NCBI RefSeq assembly: GCF_023276435.1
Contig: NZ_JALLPO010000038.1
Span: forward strand, 35,895 to 99,894
Direction: 5' to 3'
Origin: Sphaerisporangium perillae
Lineage (GTDB): Bacteria; Actinomycetota; Actinomycetes; Streptosporangiales; Streptosporangiaceae
Length of the DNA stretch: 64,000 nucleotides
The notes under the pieces are model-generated. The model worked only from the letters and a program-made list of their open reading frames with translations. It did no database searches and was not told where the DNA came from. Shown one piece after another: positions 26,502-35,162 of the stretch (position 1 is the first letter of the stretch; each line of letters begins with the position of its first letter). The position numbers and the translations under genes were made by a program.

Positions 26502-26513
26502 TGTTGGCCAACA
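26502..26513. promoter_or_regulatory. perfect 12-bp palindrome
   Basis: TGTTGGCCAACA is a perfect palindrome about 155 bp upstream of the lanKC start and 355 bp upstream of the DUF2795 gene. Its length fits a dimeric repressor site, but no factor can be named. Confidence 0.3.
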
Positions 26514-26869
26514 ATGAAGCTGACTTGACGAAAAATCCGATGTTGACGTGGTTCGACGGATGTGCCCCTGTGAGACGAAGTCCTGGCCTGGGAAGAAGCC
26601 CGTTCTCAAATGGCGAGGCGATCCGCTCGCGTGTGCGCGCCGACCAGGGTATGGCTCCGCATTTACGACACTCTGTCCCTTTTTGTCCACTACATACGGT
26701 TGTTTCGGTCGGCAGAGGGTTCGTGATGAAGAATGAGGGTAGCAGCCGCCTAGAATGCGATTCTGGAATGCGGGGCAAAGATTCGAACATCGCCCGCTAT
26801 CGACGTGTAATGCGGAGTTTCTCCATGTGTAGTGAGGAACAGGAGCTACCTCGCGGCAAAGGAGGAATC

Positions 26870-27075
26870 ATGGTGCAGGCGGACTTCATCCACGTGCGGA
26901 AATTCCTGTCCGGAGTTGACTACCCGGCGACCAAGGAGCAGCTCGTCCAGCACGCCAAGAAGAAGGGCGCGGACGAGCAGACGAGGGGGCCCTCCAGCGC
27001 CTCCCCGACAAGGAGTACGAGGGCCCCGACGGCGTCAGCAAGGAGCTGACCAAGTCCGGACGGCGACGCGAGGAC
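26870..27075 (+). pseudogene. DUF2795 protein gene, frameshifted
   Basis: ATG 26870 follows a near-perfect AAAGGAGGAATC ribosome site and begins FIHVRKFLSGVDYPATKEQLVQHAKKKGADEQT, the first half of a DUF2795 protein. The frame then runs into unrelated Arg/Ser/Pro residues and stops at 27047-27049. One base more in the G5 run at about 26986-26990 restores RGALQRLPDKEYEGPDGVSKEL, the expected second half. It is therefore a single-base deletion or a homopolymer sequencing error. In the restored frame no stop appears before the converging response-regulator gene at 27079, so the 3' end is uncertain. DUF2795 proteins are small actinobacterial proteins of unknown function. Confidence 0.65.
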
Positions 27076-27078
27076 GGC

Positions 27079-27750
27079 TCAGATGATCTCGTAGAGCAGC
27101 TCGGGCCGTCCCAGCCCGCCGTAGCGCGGGACGCGGCGCACGCCGCCGGTGTCGATGAGATGTTCCAGATAGCGCCGGGCCGTCACCCGCGACACGCCGA
27201 TCGCCGAGCCGACCGCCTGGGCCGACATCCCGCCGGGGGCCCTGCGCAGCTCGCCCGCCACCGCCGCCAGGGTGGCCTCGGTCATCCCCTTGGGCAGCGG
27301 CGTGCGGCCCGTCCCCCTGAGGGCCGACAGCACCCTGTCCACCTCTCCCTGGCCGCTGACCTCGCCCGAGCCGTCCATCGAGGAGCGGAACTCGGCGTAC
27401 CGGGTCAGCTTCTCGCTGAGCGCGGCGAAGGTGAACGGCTTGAGCAGGTACTGCACGACCCCGACCGACACCGCCGACCGGACCACCGAAAGGTCTCGGG
27501 CGGAGGTGACGGCGATGACGTCGCAGAAGACGCCGGCCGCCCGCAGCGCCCGGCACACGTCGAGCCCGTGCATGTCGGGCAGGTACAGGTCGAGCAGCAC
27601 CAGGTCCGCCGGGTGGCGCCGCAGGAACCGCAGGGCCTCCCCGCCCGACCGGGCGGTACCGGCCACCTGGAAACCCGGCATCCGCTCGACGTAGAGCCGG
27701 TTGGCCTCGGCGGTGAGCTCCTCGTCCTCGACGATCAGAACCGAGATCAC
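27079..27750 (-). CDS. response regulator, DcuR/CitB family
   Basis: 223-residue regulator. The receiver domain (residues 1-120) has the acidic pocket VEDEE, phosphoacceptor Asp in DLVLLDLYLPDMHG and Lys in LLKPF. The C-terminal domain (about 150-223) is the CitB/DcuR-type helix-turn-helix, SAQAVGSAIGVSRVTARRYLEHL. Start GTG 27750 overlaps the kinase stop (GTGA), so the pair is translationally coupled. The family controls C4-dicarboxylate or citrate transport genes, and the divergent dctA at 29526 is the evident target. Confidence 0.9.
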   Translation of the reverse strand: MISVLIVEDEELTAEANRLYVERMPGFQVAGTARSGGEALRFLRRHPADLVLLDLYLPDMHGLDVCRALRAAGVFCDVIAVTSARDLSVVRSAVSVGVVQYLLKPFTFAALSEKLTRYAEFRSSMDGSGEVSGQGEVDRVLSALRGTGRTPLPKGMTEATLAAVAGELRRAPGGMSAQAVGSAIGVSRVTARRYLEHLIDTGGVRRVPRYGGLGRPELLYEII

Positions 27751-29348
27751 GGCGACGCGACCCTCTCCAGCGGGAGGCGCACGGTGAACACGGCACCCGC
27801 GTCGCCGTGGCCGACCTCGATCGTCCCGCCGAGGCGGCGGACCGCCTGGCCGACCATGGCGAGCCCGAGGCCCCGGCCGTCGCCCTTGGTCGTCCATCCT
27901 CGCCGGAAGGCCTCCTTCGCGGCACGCGCCTCCAGCCCTGGACCGCTGTCGGACACCCGGAGCAGGAACCCGCCGTTCTCGTCGCGCAGGTGGACGCGCA
28001 CGCGGGCGGGGGCCGCGCCGGCCATGGCGGCCTCCACGGCGTTGTCGATGAGGTTGCCGAGGATGGTCACCAGGTCGCGGGCGTCGAGGCTGACGTCGTC
28101 CAGCCCGCTGTCCGGGCTGATCGAGAGCTCCACCCCGCGCTCGGCGGCCTCGGCGGTCTTGCCGAGGAGCAGCGCCGCGAGCACGGGCTCGCGCACGGCG
28201 CCGACGACCCGGTCGGTGAGCTGCTGGGCGGTCTTCAGCTCCGCCGTGGCGAAGGCGACGGCCTGCTCGGCACGGCCGAGCTCGACCAGCGTGACCACGG
28301 TGTGCAGCCGGTTGGCGGCCTCGTGGGCGGCCGAGCGGAGCGACTCGGCGAAGCCGCGTTCGGCGTCGAGCTGCCCGGTGAGCGCCTGCAGCTCGGTGTG
28401 GTCGCGCAGCGTCACGACGGTGCCGAGCGTCCGTGCGCCCGAGCGGACCGAGGCGGCGCTGACCACGAGCACCCGGTCGCCGGTCAGGTGGATCTCGTCG
28501 GACCGGTCCTCGCCGGAGGCCAGCGACTCGGCCAGCGAGGGCGGCAGGAGGCCGGCGATGTCCCTTCCCTCCGCGTCGGGGGGCAGTGCGAGCAGCTCGC
28601 GCGCCCCGTCGTTGGCCAGCGCCAGCCGGTGGTCGCCGTCGACCAGGAGCAGGCCTTCGCGGACCGCGTGCAGGATCGCGTTGTGGTACTCGTACATGCG
28701 CCGCAGCTCCGCCGAGCGCAGGCCGTGGGTCTCCCGGCGCAGGCGCGTGCCGACCAGGTAGGTGCCCGCGCTCGCCGCCGACAGGCCCACCAGCCCGGTC
28801 AGCAGCGCGGCCACGATCTGGTCGCGCGACTGGGCGCTGATCTTGTCGATGGTGATGCCCGCGCTCACCAGGGCGCGCACCCGCCCGGCCGCGTCCCGGA
28901 CGGGCGTGACGGCCCGCACCGAGGGGCCGAGCGTGCCGGTGTAGATCTCGGTGAAGGTGCGCCCCGCCAGAGCGGGCGCGGTGGTGCCGAGGAACCGCCC
29001 GCCGATCCTCAGCGGATTGGGATGGGTGTACCTGCGCCCCTCCCTGTCCATGATCGTGATGAAGTCCATCCCCGCCTCCCTGCGCACGCGCTCGGCGTAC
29101 GGCTGGAGGACGGCCGAGGGATCGGGGTCGTCCAGGGCGGCGAGCACGGCGGGGGAGTCCGCGACGCTGATCGCGGCCGTGCGGCTCGTCCTCGCGGCCT
29201 GGTGGGTGAGCAGCCGGCTCGTGTGCCAGACGGCGAGGAGGGTGCCGCCCGCCACGGTGATCCCGACGACGACGATCTGGAGGGCCAGCATCTGCCGCGC
29301 CAGGCTCCATCGTCTCGGCCCGGAGAGGATCGCCGTCACGCGCTCCAC
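27747..29348 (-). CDS. sensor histidine kinase, DcuS/CitA family
   Basis: 533-residue membrane sensor. Membrane helix 1 is near residues 20-45 (QMLALQIVVVGITVAGGTLLAVW). A periplasmic PAS-like sensor follows (FITIMDREGRRYTHPNPLRIGGRF), then helix 2 near 180-205, a cytoplasmic PAS domain, the phosphoacceptor region LRSAAHEAANRLHTVVTLVELG and an ATPase domain with NLIDNAVEA and DSGPGLE. The YTHPN and GGRF blocks are typical of dicarboxylate or citrate sensors. The probable ligand is succinate, fumarate or malate, inferred from the adjacent dctA. Confidence 0.9.
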   Translation of the reverse strand: MERVTAILSGPRRWSLARQMLALQIVVVGITVAGGTLLAVWHTSRLLTHQAARTSRTAAISVADSPAVLAALDDPDPSAVLQPYAERVRREAGMDFITIMDREGRRYTHPNPLRIGGRFLGTTAPALAGRTFTEIYTGTLGPSVRAVTPVRDAAGRVRALVSAGITIDKISAQSRDQIVAALLTGLVGLSAASAGTYLVGTRLRRETHGLRSAELRRMYEYHNAILHAVREGLLLVDGDHRLALANDGARELLALPPDAEGRDIAGLLPPSLAESLASGEDRSDEIHLTGDRVLVVSAASVRSGARTLGTVVTLRDHTELQALTGQLDAERGFAESLRSAAHEAANRLHTVVTLVELGRAEQAVAFATAELKTAQQLTDRVVGAVREPVLAALLLGKTAEAAERGVELSISPDSGLDDVSLDARDLVTILGNLIDNAVEAAMAGAAPARVRVHLRDENGGFLLRVSDSGPGLEARAAKEAFRRGWTTKGDGRGLGLAMVGQAVRRLGGTIEVGHGDAGAVFTVRLPLERVASP

Positions 29349-29409
29349 CTTTCCAGAGGTTCACCGGTCCGCGTGGCGCGGTGGTGGGGCACCGGGTCCG
29401 CGACGCGGC

Positions 29410-29445
29410 AATGTACGTAATGTACGCAATAGTGACCCAGATCAC
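29410..29445. promoter_or_regulatory. divergent sensor/dctA control region: direct repeat and Crp-like palindrome
   Basis: AATGTACG occurs twice in direct orientation at 29410-29417 and 29419-29426. It is followed by GTGACCCAGATCAC at 29432-29445, an inverted repeat that on the minus strand matches GTG-N6-GNCAC. The region separates the sensor kinase gene from dctA. The direct repeats are candidates for the DcuR-like regulator, and the palindrome for a Crp-type regulator. Both are inference. Confidence 0.45.
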
Positions 29446-29525
29446 TCCGACGGCGCATAGTCACTCGACCGAAGACTCACCTTTCCGCCCGCACGGGCGA
29501 ACATACGAAAGACTAGGAGCGTCGC

Positions 29526-30923
29526 GTGACCACAGCATCAACCCCGGCGCGCCGGGACCCTACCCGCTATCTGTATCTGGCGGTCGTCGTCGCGGTACTC
29601 GCGGGGATCGCGGTAGGGCTGCTGGCCCCGGAGGCGGGCGTCGCGCTCAAGCCACTCGGCACGGCCTTCGTGGCGCTGATCAAAATGATGATCAGCCCGA
29701 TCATCTTCTGCACGATCGTCCTCGGGGTCGGATCGGTCGCCCAGGCCGCGAAGGTCGGCAAGGTGGGCGGCCTGGCCATCGGCTACTTCCTGGCCATGTC
29801 CACGGTCGCCCTGGTGATCGGCCTGATCGTCGGCAACCTGCTCCATCCCGGCGATGGGCTGCAGCTCACCGACGAGCTGCGCAAGGCGGCCGAGGAGCAG
29901 GCGGCCAAGGGCGGCGAGAGCGACACCACCTCGTTCCTGCTCGGCATCATCCCGACCACGTTCCTGTCGGCGTTCACCAGCACCCAGGTGCTGCAGACGC
30001 TGCTGGTCGCGCTCCTCACCGGCTTCGCGCTGCAGAGGATGGGCGCGAAGGCCGCTCCCATCCTCCGGGGTTTGGAGCACATCCAGCGGCTCGTCTTCCG
30101 CGTCCTGGCGATGATCATGTGGGCGGCCCCGGTGGGCGCGTTCGGCGCGATGGCGGCGGTGGCCGGCGCGGGCGGATCCGACGCTCTGCGCAGCCTCGCG
30201 GCCCTCATGGGCGCCTTCTACCTCACCTGCCTGCTGTTCGTGGGCCTGGTGCTCGGGCCGATGCTGTGGCTGGTCGCCCGGATCAACGCGCTCACGCTGT
30301 TCCGCTACCTCGGCAGGGAGTTCCTGCTGATCCTCTCGACGTCCTCCTCGGAGTCCGCGCTGCCGCGCCTGATAGCCAAGATGGAGCACCTCGGCGTGAG
30401 CCGCGCGGTGGCCGGCATCACCGTGCCCACGGGATACTCCTTCAACCTCGACGGGACCGCCATCTACCTCACCATGGCGACGCTGTTCGTCGCGCAGGCG
30501 ACCGGGGCTCCTCTGTCGGTCGGGGAGCAGATCTCCCTGCTCGTGTTCATGATCATCGCCTCGAAGGGCGCGGCGGGGGTCACCGGCGCCGGCCTCGCGA
30601 CGCTGGCCGGCGGCCTCCAGTCGCACCGGCCGGGCCTGGTCGACGGCGTGGGCCTGATCGTCGGCATCGACCGGTTCATGTCCGAGGCCCGCGCGCTGAC
30701 GAACTTCGCCGGCAACGCGGTGGCCACCGTGCTGATCGGCACCTGGGTACGGGACTTCGACCGGGAACGCGCCGAAGTGGTGCTGTCCGGGGGCGATCCG
30801 TTCGACGAGGCGACGTTCGTCGACGACGTCGACGACGTCGACGACGAGCCCGGCGAGGAGCAGGGCCCCGGCGGTGGGCAGGGGTCGGGCGAGGTCGCCC
30901 CGGAGCCCGTGCCGGTGCGCTGA
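29526..30923 (+). CDS. dctA: C4-dicarboxylate:cation symporter DctA
   Basis: 465-residue member of the dicarboxylate/amino acid:cation symporter family. Family blocks are MMISPIIFCTIVLGVGSV, the serine-rich hairpin STSSSESALPRLI, the ion and substrate site PTGYSFNLDGTAIYLTMATLF, and VGIDRFMSEARALTNFAGNAVAT. It should import succinate, fumarate or malate. The start is GTG 29526 with an AGGAGCGTC leader. The last 40 residues are an acidic, Gly-rich tail containing DDVDDVDD encoded by short GACGACGTC repeats, longer than in E. coli DctA. It is divergent from its probable two-component regulator. Confidence 0.93.
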   Translation: MTTASTPARRDPTRYLYLAVVVAVLAGIAVGLLAPEAGVALKPLGTAFVALIKMMISPIIFCTIVLGVGSVAQAAKVGKVGGLAIGYFLAMSTVALVIGLIVGNLLHPGDGLQLTDELRKAAEEQAAKGGESDTTSFLLGIIPTTFLSAFTSTQVLQTLLVALLTGFALQRMGAKAAPILRGLEHIQRLVFRVLAMIMWAAPVGAFGAMAAVAGAGGSDALRSLAALMGAFYLTCLLFVGLVLGPMLWLVARINALTLFRYLGREFLLILSTSSSESALPRLIAKMEHLGVSRAVAGITVPTGYSFNLDGTAIYLTMATLFVAQATGAPLSVGEQISLLVFMIIASKGAAGVTGAGLATLAGGLQSHRPGLVDGVGLIVGIDRFMSEARALTNFAGNAVATVLIGTWVRDFDRERAEVVLSGGDPFDEATFVDDVDDVDDEPGEEQGPGGGQGSGEVAPEPVPVR

Positions 30924-31006
30924 AGCAGGTGAACCGGCCACGGCCGTGCCGCGTACCTCCTGGCGTCGCATCCCGCGGACGTCCGCCGTCATGGAGGAGG
31001 CCACCG

Positions 31007-32668
31007 TTGGCCGGTTCCACCGATCTCAACCTGCTGCGCGCTGAGGCGCACAGCCCGTCGTACTTCTCGCTGCTGCGCGGGACGTCCGGGCTCCAAGGTG
31101 CTCCGGTGGACTTCTGCATCCCCTGCAACCCCTACTTCCCCACGCCGGAGGTGTTCGAACTCCTCGGGAGGAACATCACCACCATCCTGAAGTACTACCC
31201 GAGCGACGCCGACACCATCGCCGCCGAACTCTGCTCGGTGCTGGGGCTGAAGCCGCAGACGGTCGTCATGGGCAACGGGTCCACCGAGCTGATCACCTGG
31301 ATCGACCACCTGCTCGTCCATGAGAGCCTCGCCATCCCCATCCCCACCTTCGGCCGCTGGACGGACCAGCCCATGGAGACCGGCAAGCGCGTCGACATGT
31401 ACCCGCTGCCGGAGGACCAGGGCTTCGCTCTGGACATCGAGGCCTACGTCCGGTTCATCCGGCGGCGGGGGTCGCGGGTCGCGGTGATCTGCAACCCCAA
31501 CAACCCCGACGGCGGCTACGTGTCGCGCGCGCAGGTCATCGAGCTCCTCGACACCCTGTCCGATCTGGACCTGGTCGTCGTGGACGAGTCGTTCATCGAC
31601 TTCGTGGACGCCGAGGCCCACACCAGCGTCGCCGACGAGGCGGTGATCCGGCCGAACGTGATCGTGCTGAAGAGCCTCGGCAAGAACTTCGGGCTCCACG
31701 GCATCCGCTTCGGCTACCTGGTCGCCAACCCCGCGCTCGCCGCGAAGGTCCGCCGCATGCTGCCCAAGTGGAACCTCAACTCCTTCGCGGAGTCGGTCGT
31801 CTTCATGCTCAAGGAGCACATGCGCGAATACCAGGACAGCCTGCGGCTGCTGGCCGCGGACCGCCGGTCGATGTTCCAGCAGCTCTCGACGCTGCCAGGG
31901 GTCACGGTGTACCCCTCGCAGGGCAACTTCCTGATGGTGAGGCTGCCGGAGGGCAAGGACGGCAAGGCGCTACGCGACCACCTGTTCTCGGCGCACAACG
32001 TGTTCGTCCGCGAATGCGGCAACAAGCTCGGCTCCAGCAGCCGGTTCCTGCGCCTGGTCGTCCGGCCGAGGGTGGACGTCGAGCGCCTGATCGACGGGAT
32101 GCACTCCTACCTGTTCTCCGTCGGCAACGGCAGGGCCACCGCCGCGATCGGCGCGGCGCCCTCCCGGCCGGCGCAGGCCTCCCAGAGCGCCCCGTCCCGG
32201 TACGAGCCGCCCGCCTCGAGCGCGCCCTCCCGGTACGAGTCGCCCTCCTCCTACGACTCGTCCCCGTACGCGGCGTCCCCCTCCTACACCTCGCCGTCGC
32301 CGTACGCGGCGAACTCCTCGCGGGGAGAGTCCTACGCGACGCCGGCGTCGCCGTCCGCGAAGGAGCCCGTCGCCTACCTGACGGAGCCCTCCACGATCAC
32401 ACCGCCCTCCTACCAGAACGGTGCCTCCTACCAGAGGGACTCCTATCAGAGGGACCCCTCGGCGGGATCCGCCTCCTATCAGCGCAGGGACGGCTACTCC
32501 GGCTCCTCCTCCTACGAGCCCGACCCGTTCGTGGTCGGCAGCGACGATCCGCGCCACGGGCGCCTGGACCCGCTCGACACGACGGCGAGGTGGACGTTCG
32601 ACGAGAACACCGCCCCCTTCAACGCCGTGTCCGACCGGACTCGCCGGTACGACGGCCGCAGATCCTGA
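31007..32668 (+). CDS. PLP-dependent aminotransferase (HisC/CobC-like) with disordered C-terminal tail
   Basis: 553 residues from TTG 31007, which has a GGAGGAGG site seven bases upstream. Residues 1-370 are a fold-type I aminotransferase: YYPSDADTIAAEL, MGNGSTELI, CNPNNPDGGY, VVDESFIDF and the PLP lysine in KSLGKNFGLHGIRFGY. This matches histidinol-phosphate or threonine-phosphate type enzymes. Residues 375-553 are a Ser/Tyr/Pro-rich low-complexity tail with repeated SRYE, SPYAA and SYQRD units, ending in a conserved-looking basic segment. Such a tail is absent from normal HisC-type enzymes. Its role (phase separation, anchoring, secretion) is unknown. Confidence 0.85.
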   Translation: MAGSTDLNLLRAEAHSPSYFSLLRGTSGLQGAPVDFCIPCNPYFPTPEVFELLGRNITTILKYYPSDADTIAAELCSVLGLKPQTVVMGNGSTELITWIDHLLVHESLAIPIPTFGRWTDQPMETGKRVDMYPLPEDQGFALDIEAYVRFIRRRGSRVAVICNPNNPDGGYVSRAQVIELLDTLSDLDLVVVDESFIDFVDAEAHTSVADEAVIRPNVIVLKSLGKNFGLHGIRFGYLVANPALAAKVRRMLPKWNLNSFAESVVFMLKEHMREYQDSLRLLAADRRSMFQQLSTLPGVTVYPSQGNFLMVRLPEGKDGKALRDHLFSAHNVFVRECGNKLGSSSRFLRLVVRPRVDVERLIDGMHSYLFSVGNGRATAAIGAAPSRPAQASQSAPSRYEPPASSAPSRYESPSSYDSSPYAASPSYTSPSPYAANSSRGESYATPASPSAKEPVAYLTEPSTITPPSYQNGASYQRDSYQRDPSAGSASYQRRDGYSGSSSYEPDPFVVGSDDPRHGRLDPLDTTARWTFDENTAPFNAVSDRTRRYDGRRS

Positions 32669-32750
32669 CCGGCGGCCTCGCCGTGCGACGCCGGCACCGC
32701 GGCTGCCGGCCCGGCGCGGGCCGCTCGCCCTCTGAGGGCGCGGCGGACCC

Positions 32751-33683
32751 TCAGCGCGGGCGACCGGCGCGGTGGACGTCCCTGGTCAGCGCGGTCAGCC
32801 GTGCGGCGGAGCCGGCGAAGGAGGCCCCCGCCGGCTGGAGGGTGAGCACCACGACGATCAGACGGTCGCCCTCGCCGGTCAGCCCGGTCGTATGGAGCAC
32901 CGGGCGGGCGAGGTTCACCGGCGGCCGGCCCGCCGCGCCGGTCGCGGCGGAGACGCCCGTGGCGGAGGTGCTCGCGGGGGAGGTGCTCGCGCGCGTGGCG
33001 CCGCATCTCACGGCGGGGGTGGAGCCGTAGCCGGACCACCCTTGCTTGACCGCCCACGGCCGGGGGACGGCGCTCGGGATGCCGAAATACTGGTCGAAGT
33101 GGTCGGTGGCGCACCGCGTGGCGTGCCGCAGGTGGCCGAGGATGAGGTCGCGGACCTCCGGCCGGGCCTTGTCGAGCAGGTAGCGGTAGGTCAGCACCAC
33201 GTCGGAGGCGCTGAGCGCCGTGTAGCCCCAGAAGCCCGGCCTGGACGCGGGCGGCGGACCGCTGTCCTTCAGGCCGATGCGGCGCACCACGCGGTCGACG
33301 ATCGCCCGCTGGCCGCCACGCCGCCAGAACGCGGTGGCCGCGTCGTCGTCGCTGGAGCGCAGCATGCGCTTGAGCAGGTCGCGGTCGGCGGCCGGGATGG
33401 AGGTGCCCGCCTTGCGCGACTCCAGGTAGTCGAGCGCGATGAGGATCTTGACCACCGATGCCGACCTGAAGCGGCTGTGCACCTTGTACGCGAGCGTCGC
33501 CTTGCCCGTCGTCCGGTCGAACACCATGTAGCTCGCCGTCGTGCCGGCCGGGACGCGCGGCGCGAGCACCACCTCCCGGGCGCTCGCCGCGGCGGCCGGT
33601 GGCGCGGGCACACAGGTCGCTGCGAGCAGGGCGGAGAGGGCCATCGCCAGCGGCGCCCTGAGCAAGTACGGCATCATGCGCAC
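32751..33683 (-). CDS. secreted serine hydrolase, class A beta-lactamase-like
   Basis: 310 residues with a signal peptide (LLRAPLAMALSALLAATC then PAAAASA) and a penicillin-recognising fold. The active-site S-x-x-K is in SASVVKIL near residues 76-83, an SDN-like SSDDD follows, and the KTG position reads KQGWSG. The usual omega-loop Glu is not evident, so true beta-lactamase action is unlikely. A peptidoglycan-related or esterase role is more probable. The C-terminal third holds a Ser/Thr/Ala-rich segment. Divergent from ppgK. Confidence 0.78.
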   Translation of the reverse strand: MRMMPYLLRAPLAMALSALLAATCVPAPPAAAASAREVVLAPRVPAGTTASYMVFDRTTGKATLAYKVHSRFRSASVVKILIALDYLESRKAGTSIPAADRDLLKRMLRSSDDDAATAFWRRGGQRAIVDRVVRRIGLKDSGPPPASRPGFWGYTALSASDVVLTYRYLLDKARPEVRDLILGHLRHATRCATDHFDQYFGIPSAVPRPWAVKQGWSGYGSTPAVRCGATRASTSPASTSATGVSAATGAAGRPPVNLARPVLHTTGLTGEGDRLIVVVLTLQPAGASFAGSAARLTALTRDVHRAGRPR

Positions 33684-33724
33684 GATACCGGTAATAAGGG
33701 TCGCAGGGGCTGATGAGGAGTGAC

Positions 33725-34465
33725 ATGAACGTGCTGGGAATCGACATCGGCGGATCGGGCATCAAGGGTGCCCCCGTGGACACCACGACAGGGGCGCTGT
33801 CGCAGGAGCGCCTGCGCATCCCGACGCCCGACCCGTCCGAACCGGAGGCCGTCGCCGGCGTCGTACGGCGGATCGTGGACCACTTCGCGTGGAAGGGACC
33901 GGTCGGGGTGACCTTCCCTGGGGTCGTGGTGGAGGGGATCACCAGGACCGCGGCGAACGTGGACCGCGCCTGGATCGGCCTGGACGCGCGCAAGCTGTTC
34001 GCGGACGCGACCGGCCTGGAGGTCACCGTGCTCAACGACGCCGACGCGGCGGGCATCGCCGAGGCGAGGTTCGGGGCCGGTCGTGGCCGTGGAGGGCTCG
34101 TGGTGGTGCTGACCTTCGGCACCGGGATCGGCAGCGCCCTGCTCATGGACGGCGTTCTGATCCCCAACACCGAGTTCGGGCACATCGAGATCGACGGCCA
34201 CGAGGCCGAGCACCGGGCCTCCGACCACGCGCGCGAGGCGCACGACCTGAGCTGGGAGAAGTGGGCCGGCCGGGTGCAGGAGTACCTGGAGCGCATCCAG
34301 GCGCTGCTGTCCCCGGCGCTGATCGTCGTCGGCGGCGGGGTCAGCAAGAAGGCGGAGAAGTTCCTGCCCTACATCGAGCTGGCGGGGACCCCGGTCGTGC
34401 CGGCGATCCTGCTGAACGAGGCGGGCATCATCGGGGCCGCCCTGGCCGCCGGGGGGCGTCCGTGA
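33725..34465 (+). CDS. ppgK: polyphosphate glucokinase PpgK
   Basis: 246-residue ROK-fold kinase using polyphosphate (or ATP) to phosphorylate glucose. The phosphate motif is [15 protein letters not shown] at residues 5-19, the catalytic NDADAAG block follows LEVTVLN, and the family blocks [13 protein letters not shown] and [12 protein letters not shown] are present. Unlike other ROK kinases it lacks the Cys zinc cluster, as expected for PpgK. ATG 33725 was chosen because a GAGGAG site lies eight bases upstream. The in-frame ATG at 33713 would overlap that site. Confidence 0.93.
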   Translation: MNVLGIDIGGSGIKGAPVDTTTGALSQERLRIPTPDPSEPEAVAGVVRRIVDHFAWKGPVGVTFPGVVVEGITRTAANVDRAWIGLDARKLFADATGLEVTVLNDADAAGIAEARFGAGRGRGGLVVVLTFGTGIGSALLMDGVLIPNTEFGHIEIDGHEAEHRASDHAREAHDLSWEKWAGRVQEYLERIQALLSPALIVVGGGVSKKAEKFLPYIELAGTPVVPAILLNEAGIIGAALAAGGRP

Positions 34466-34576
34466 GGGTGCCATGGCCGGATGTGGCCACCGGCGCCGAT
34501 CACATCACCTTGCTCTTTCCGTGTTTGCCCTTGCCCCTGAGGGCACCTTTAACAAGGTGAGCCGGAAGGAGGAATC

Positions 34577-35008
34577 GTGGAGGTGACCATCGCATTGCGC
34601 TTGCCGCGCGATGCAGCGAGCGTGTCCGTCACCCGGCAGATACTTGGTGCGGAGCTGGAGATCCTCGGTGTCGAGCCGCAGATCAAGGAGGACATTCAGC
34701 TGATGCTCAGCGAGGCGTGCTCGAACGTGATCAGGCACGCCACGGAGACCGACGAGTACACCGTGACCGCGCAGCTCGTGGCGGACAAGTTCCTCATCAC
34801 GGTCCTTGACACCGGAAGGGGGTTCGACCCCGACAAGGTCGACACGCGCTCTCCGATGGCCGAGAACGGGCGCGGGTTGCAGATCATGCGGGCGCTGGCC
34901 GACGACGTCCGCTTCATCAACCGTCCCCTCCATGGGGCGATCGTCTGCTTGGAGAAGGCGCTCCGGTACGTCCATGATTCCCCCGGTGAGCTGCTTCGCG
35001 CCCACTGA
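34577..35008 (+). CDS. RsbW/SpoIIAB-like anti-sigma factor kinase
   Basis: 143-residue HATPase fold protein. The N-box is LMLSEACSNVIRHA, the G1 box is VLDTGRGFDPDKVD, and GRGLQIM forms the lid. These are the ATP-binding elements of serine kinases that hold or release sigma factors, such as RsbW. No anti-anti-sigma or sigma gene lies beside it. Start GTG 34577 has a perfect AAGGAGGAATC site. Short form without extra domains, common in actinomycetes, where many orphans exist. Confidence 0.85.
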   Translation: MEVTIALRLPRDAASVSVTRQILGAELEILGVEPQIKEDIQLMLSEACSNVIRHATETDEYTVTAQLVADKFLITVLDTGRGFDPDKVDTRSPMAENGRGLQIMRALADDVRFINRPLHGAIVCLEKALRYVHDSPGELLRAH

Positions 35009-35162
35009 GTCGGCGGCGCGAGGGCCCCGGGGGAAGGCCCGCCGGGCCCGCTGGGAAGGGCCTGGCGGGGAGGGCCCGGCGTAAACCGTTGGCGAAGACC
35101 GGGGGAAGGTTGCTTATCCTTGCCGGTGGCGGTCGTCTGACGAGACGGCCCGGAAAGCGACC

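Larger units (their letters stand above)
26348..26869. other. AT-rich regulatory region between lanKC and the DUF2795 gene
   Basis: This 520-bp divergent intergenic region is clearly poorer in G+C than the rest of the window. It contains the lanKC promoter region with TGTCA-type repeats, a GTG-N6-GTCAC palindrome, the perfect palindrome at 26502-26513 and a GGAGTTTCTCC inverted repeat near 26815. A plus-strand frame is open from 26492 into the DUF2795 gene but has no family signature and no ribosome site, so I treat it as non-coding. No RamR-type regulator gene is present. Confidence 0.6.

Noticed and set aside
26492..26869. N-terminal extension of the DUF2795 frame
   Set aside because: No ribosome site or family resemblance. 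The internal ATG at 26870 has a strong site.
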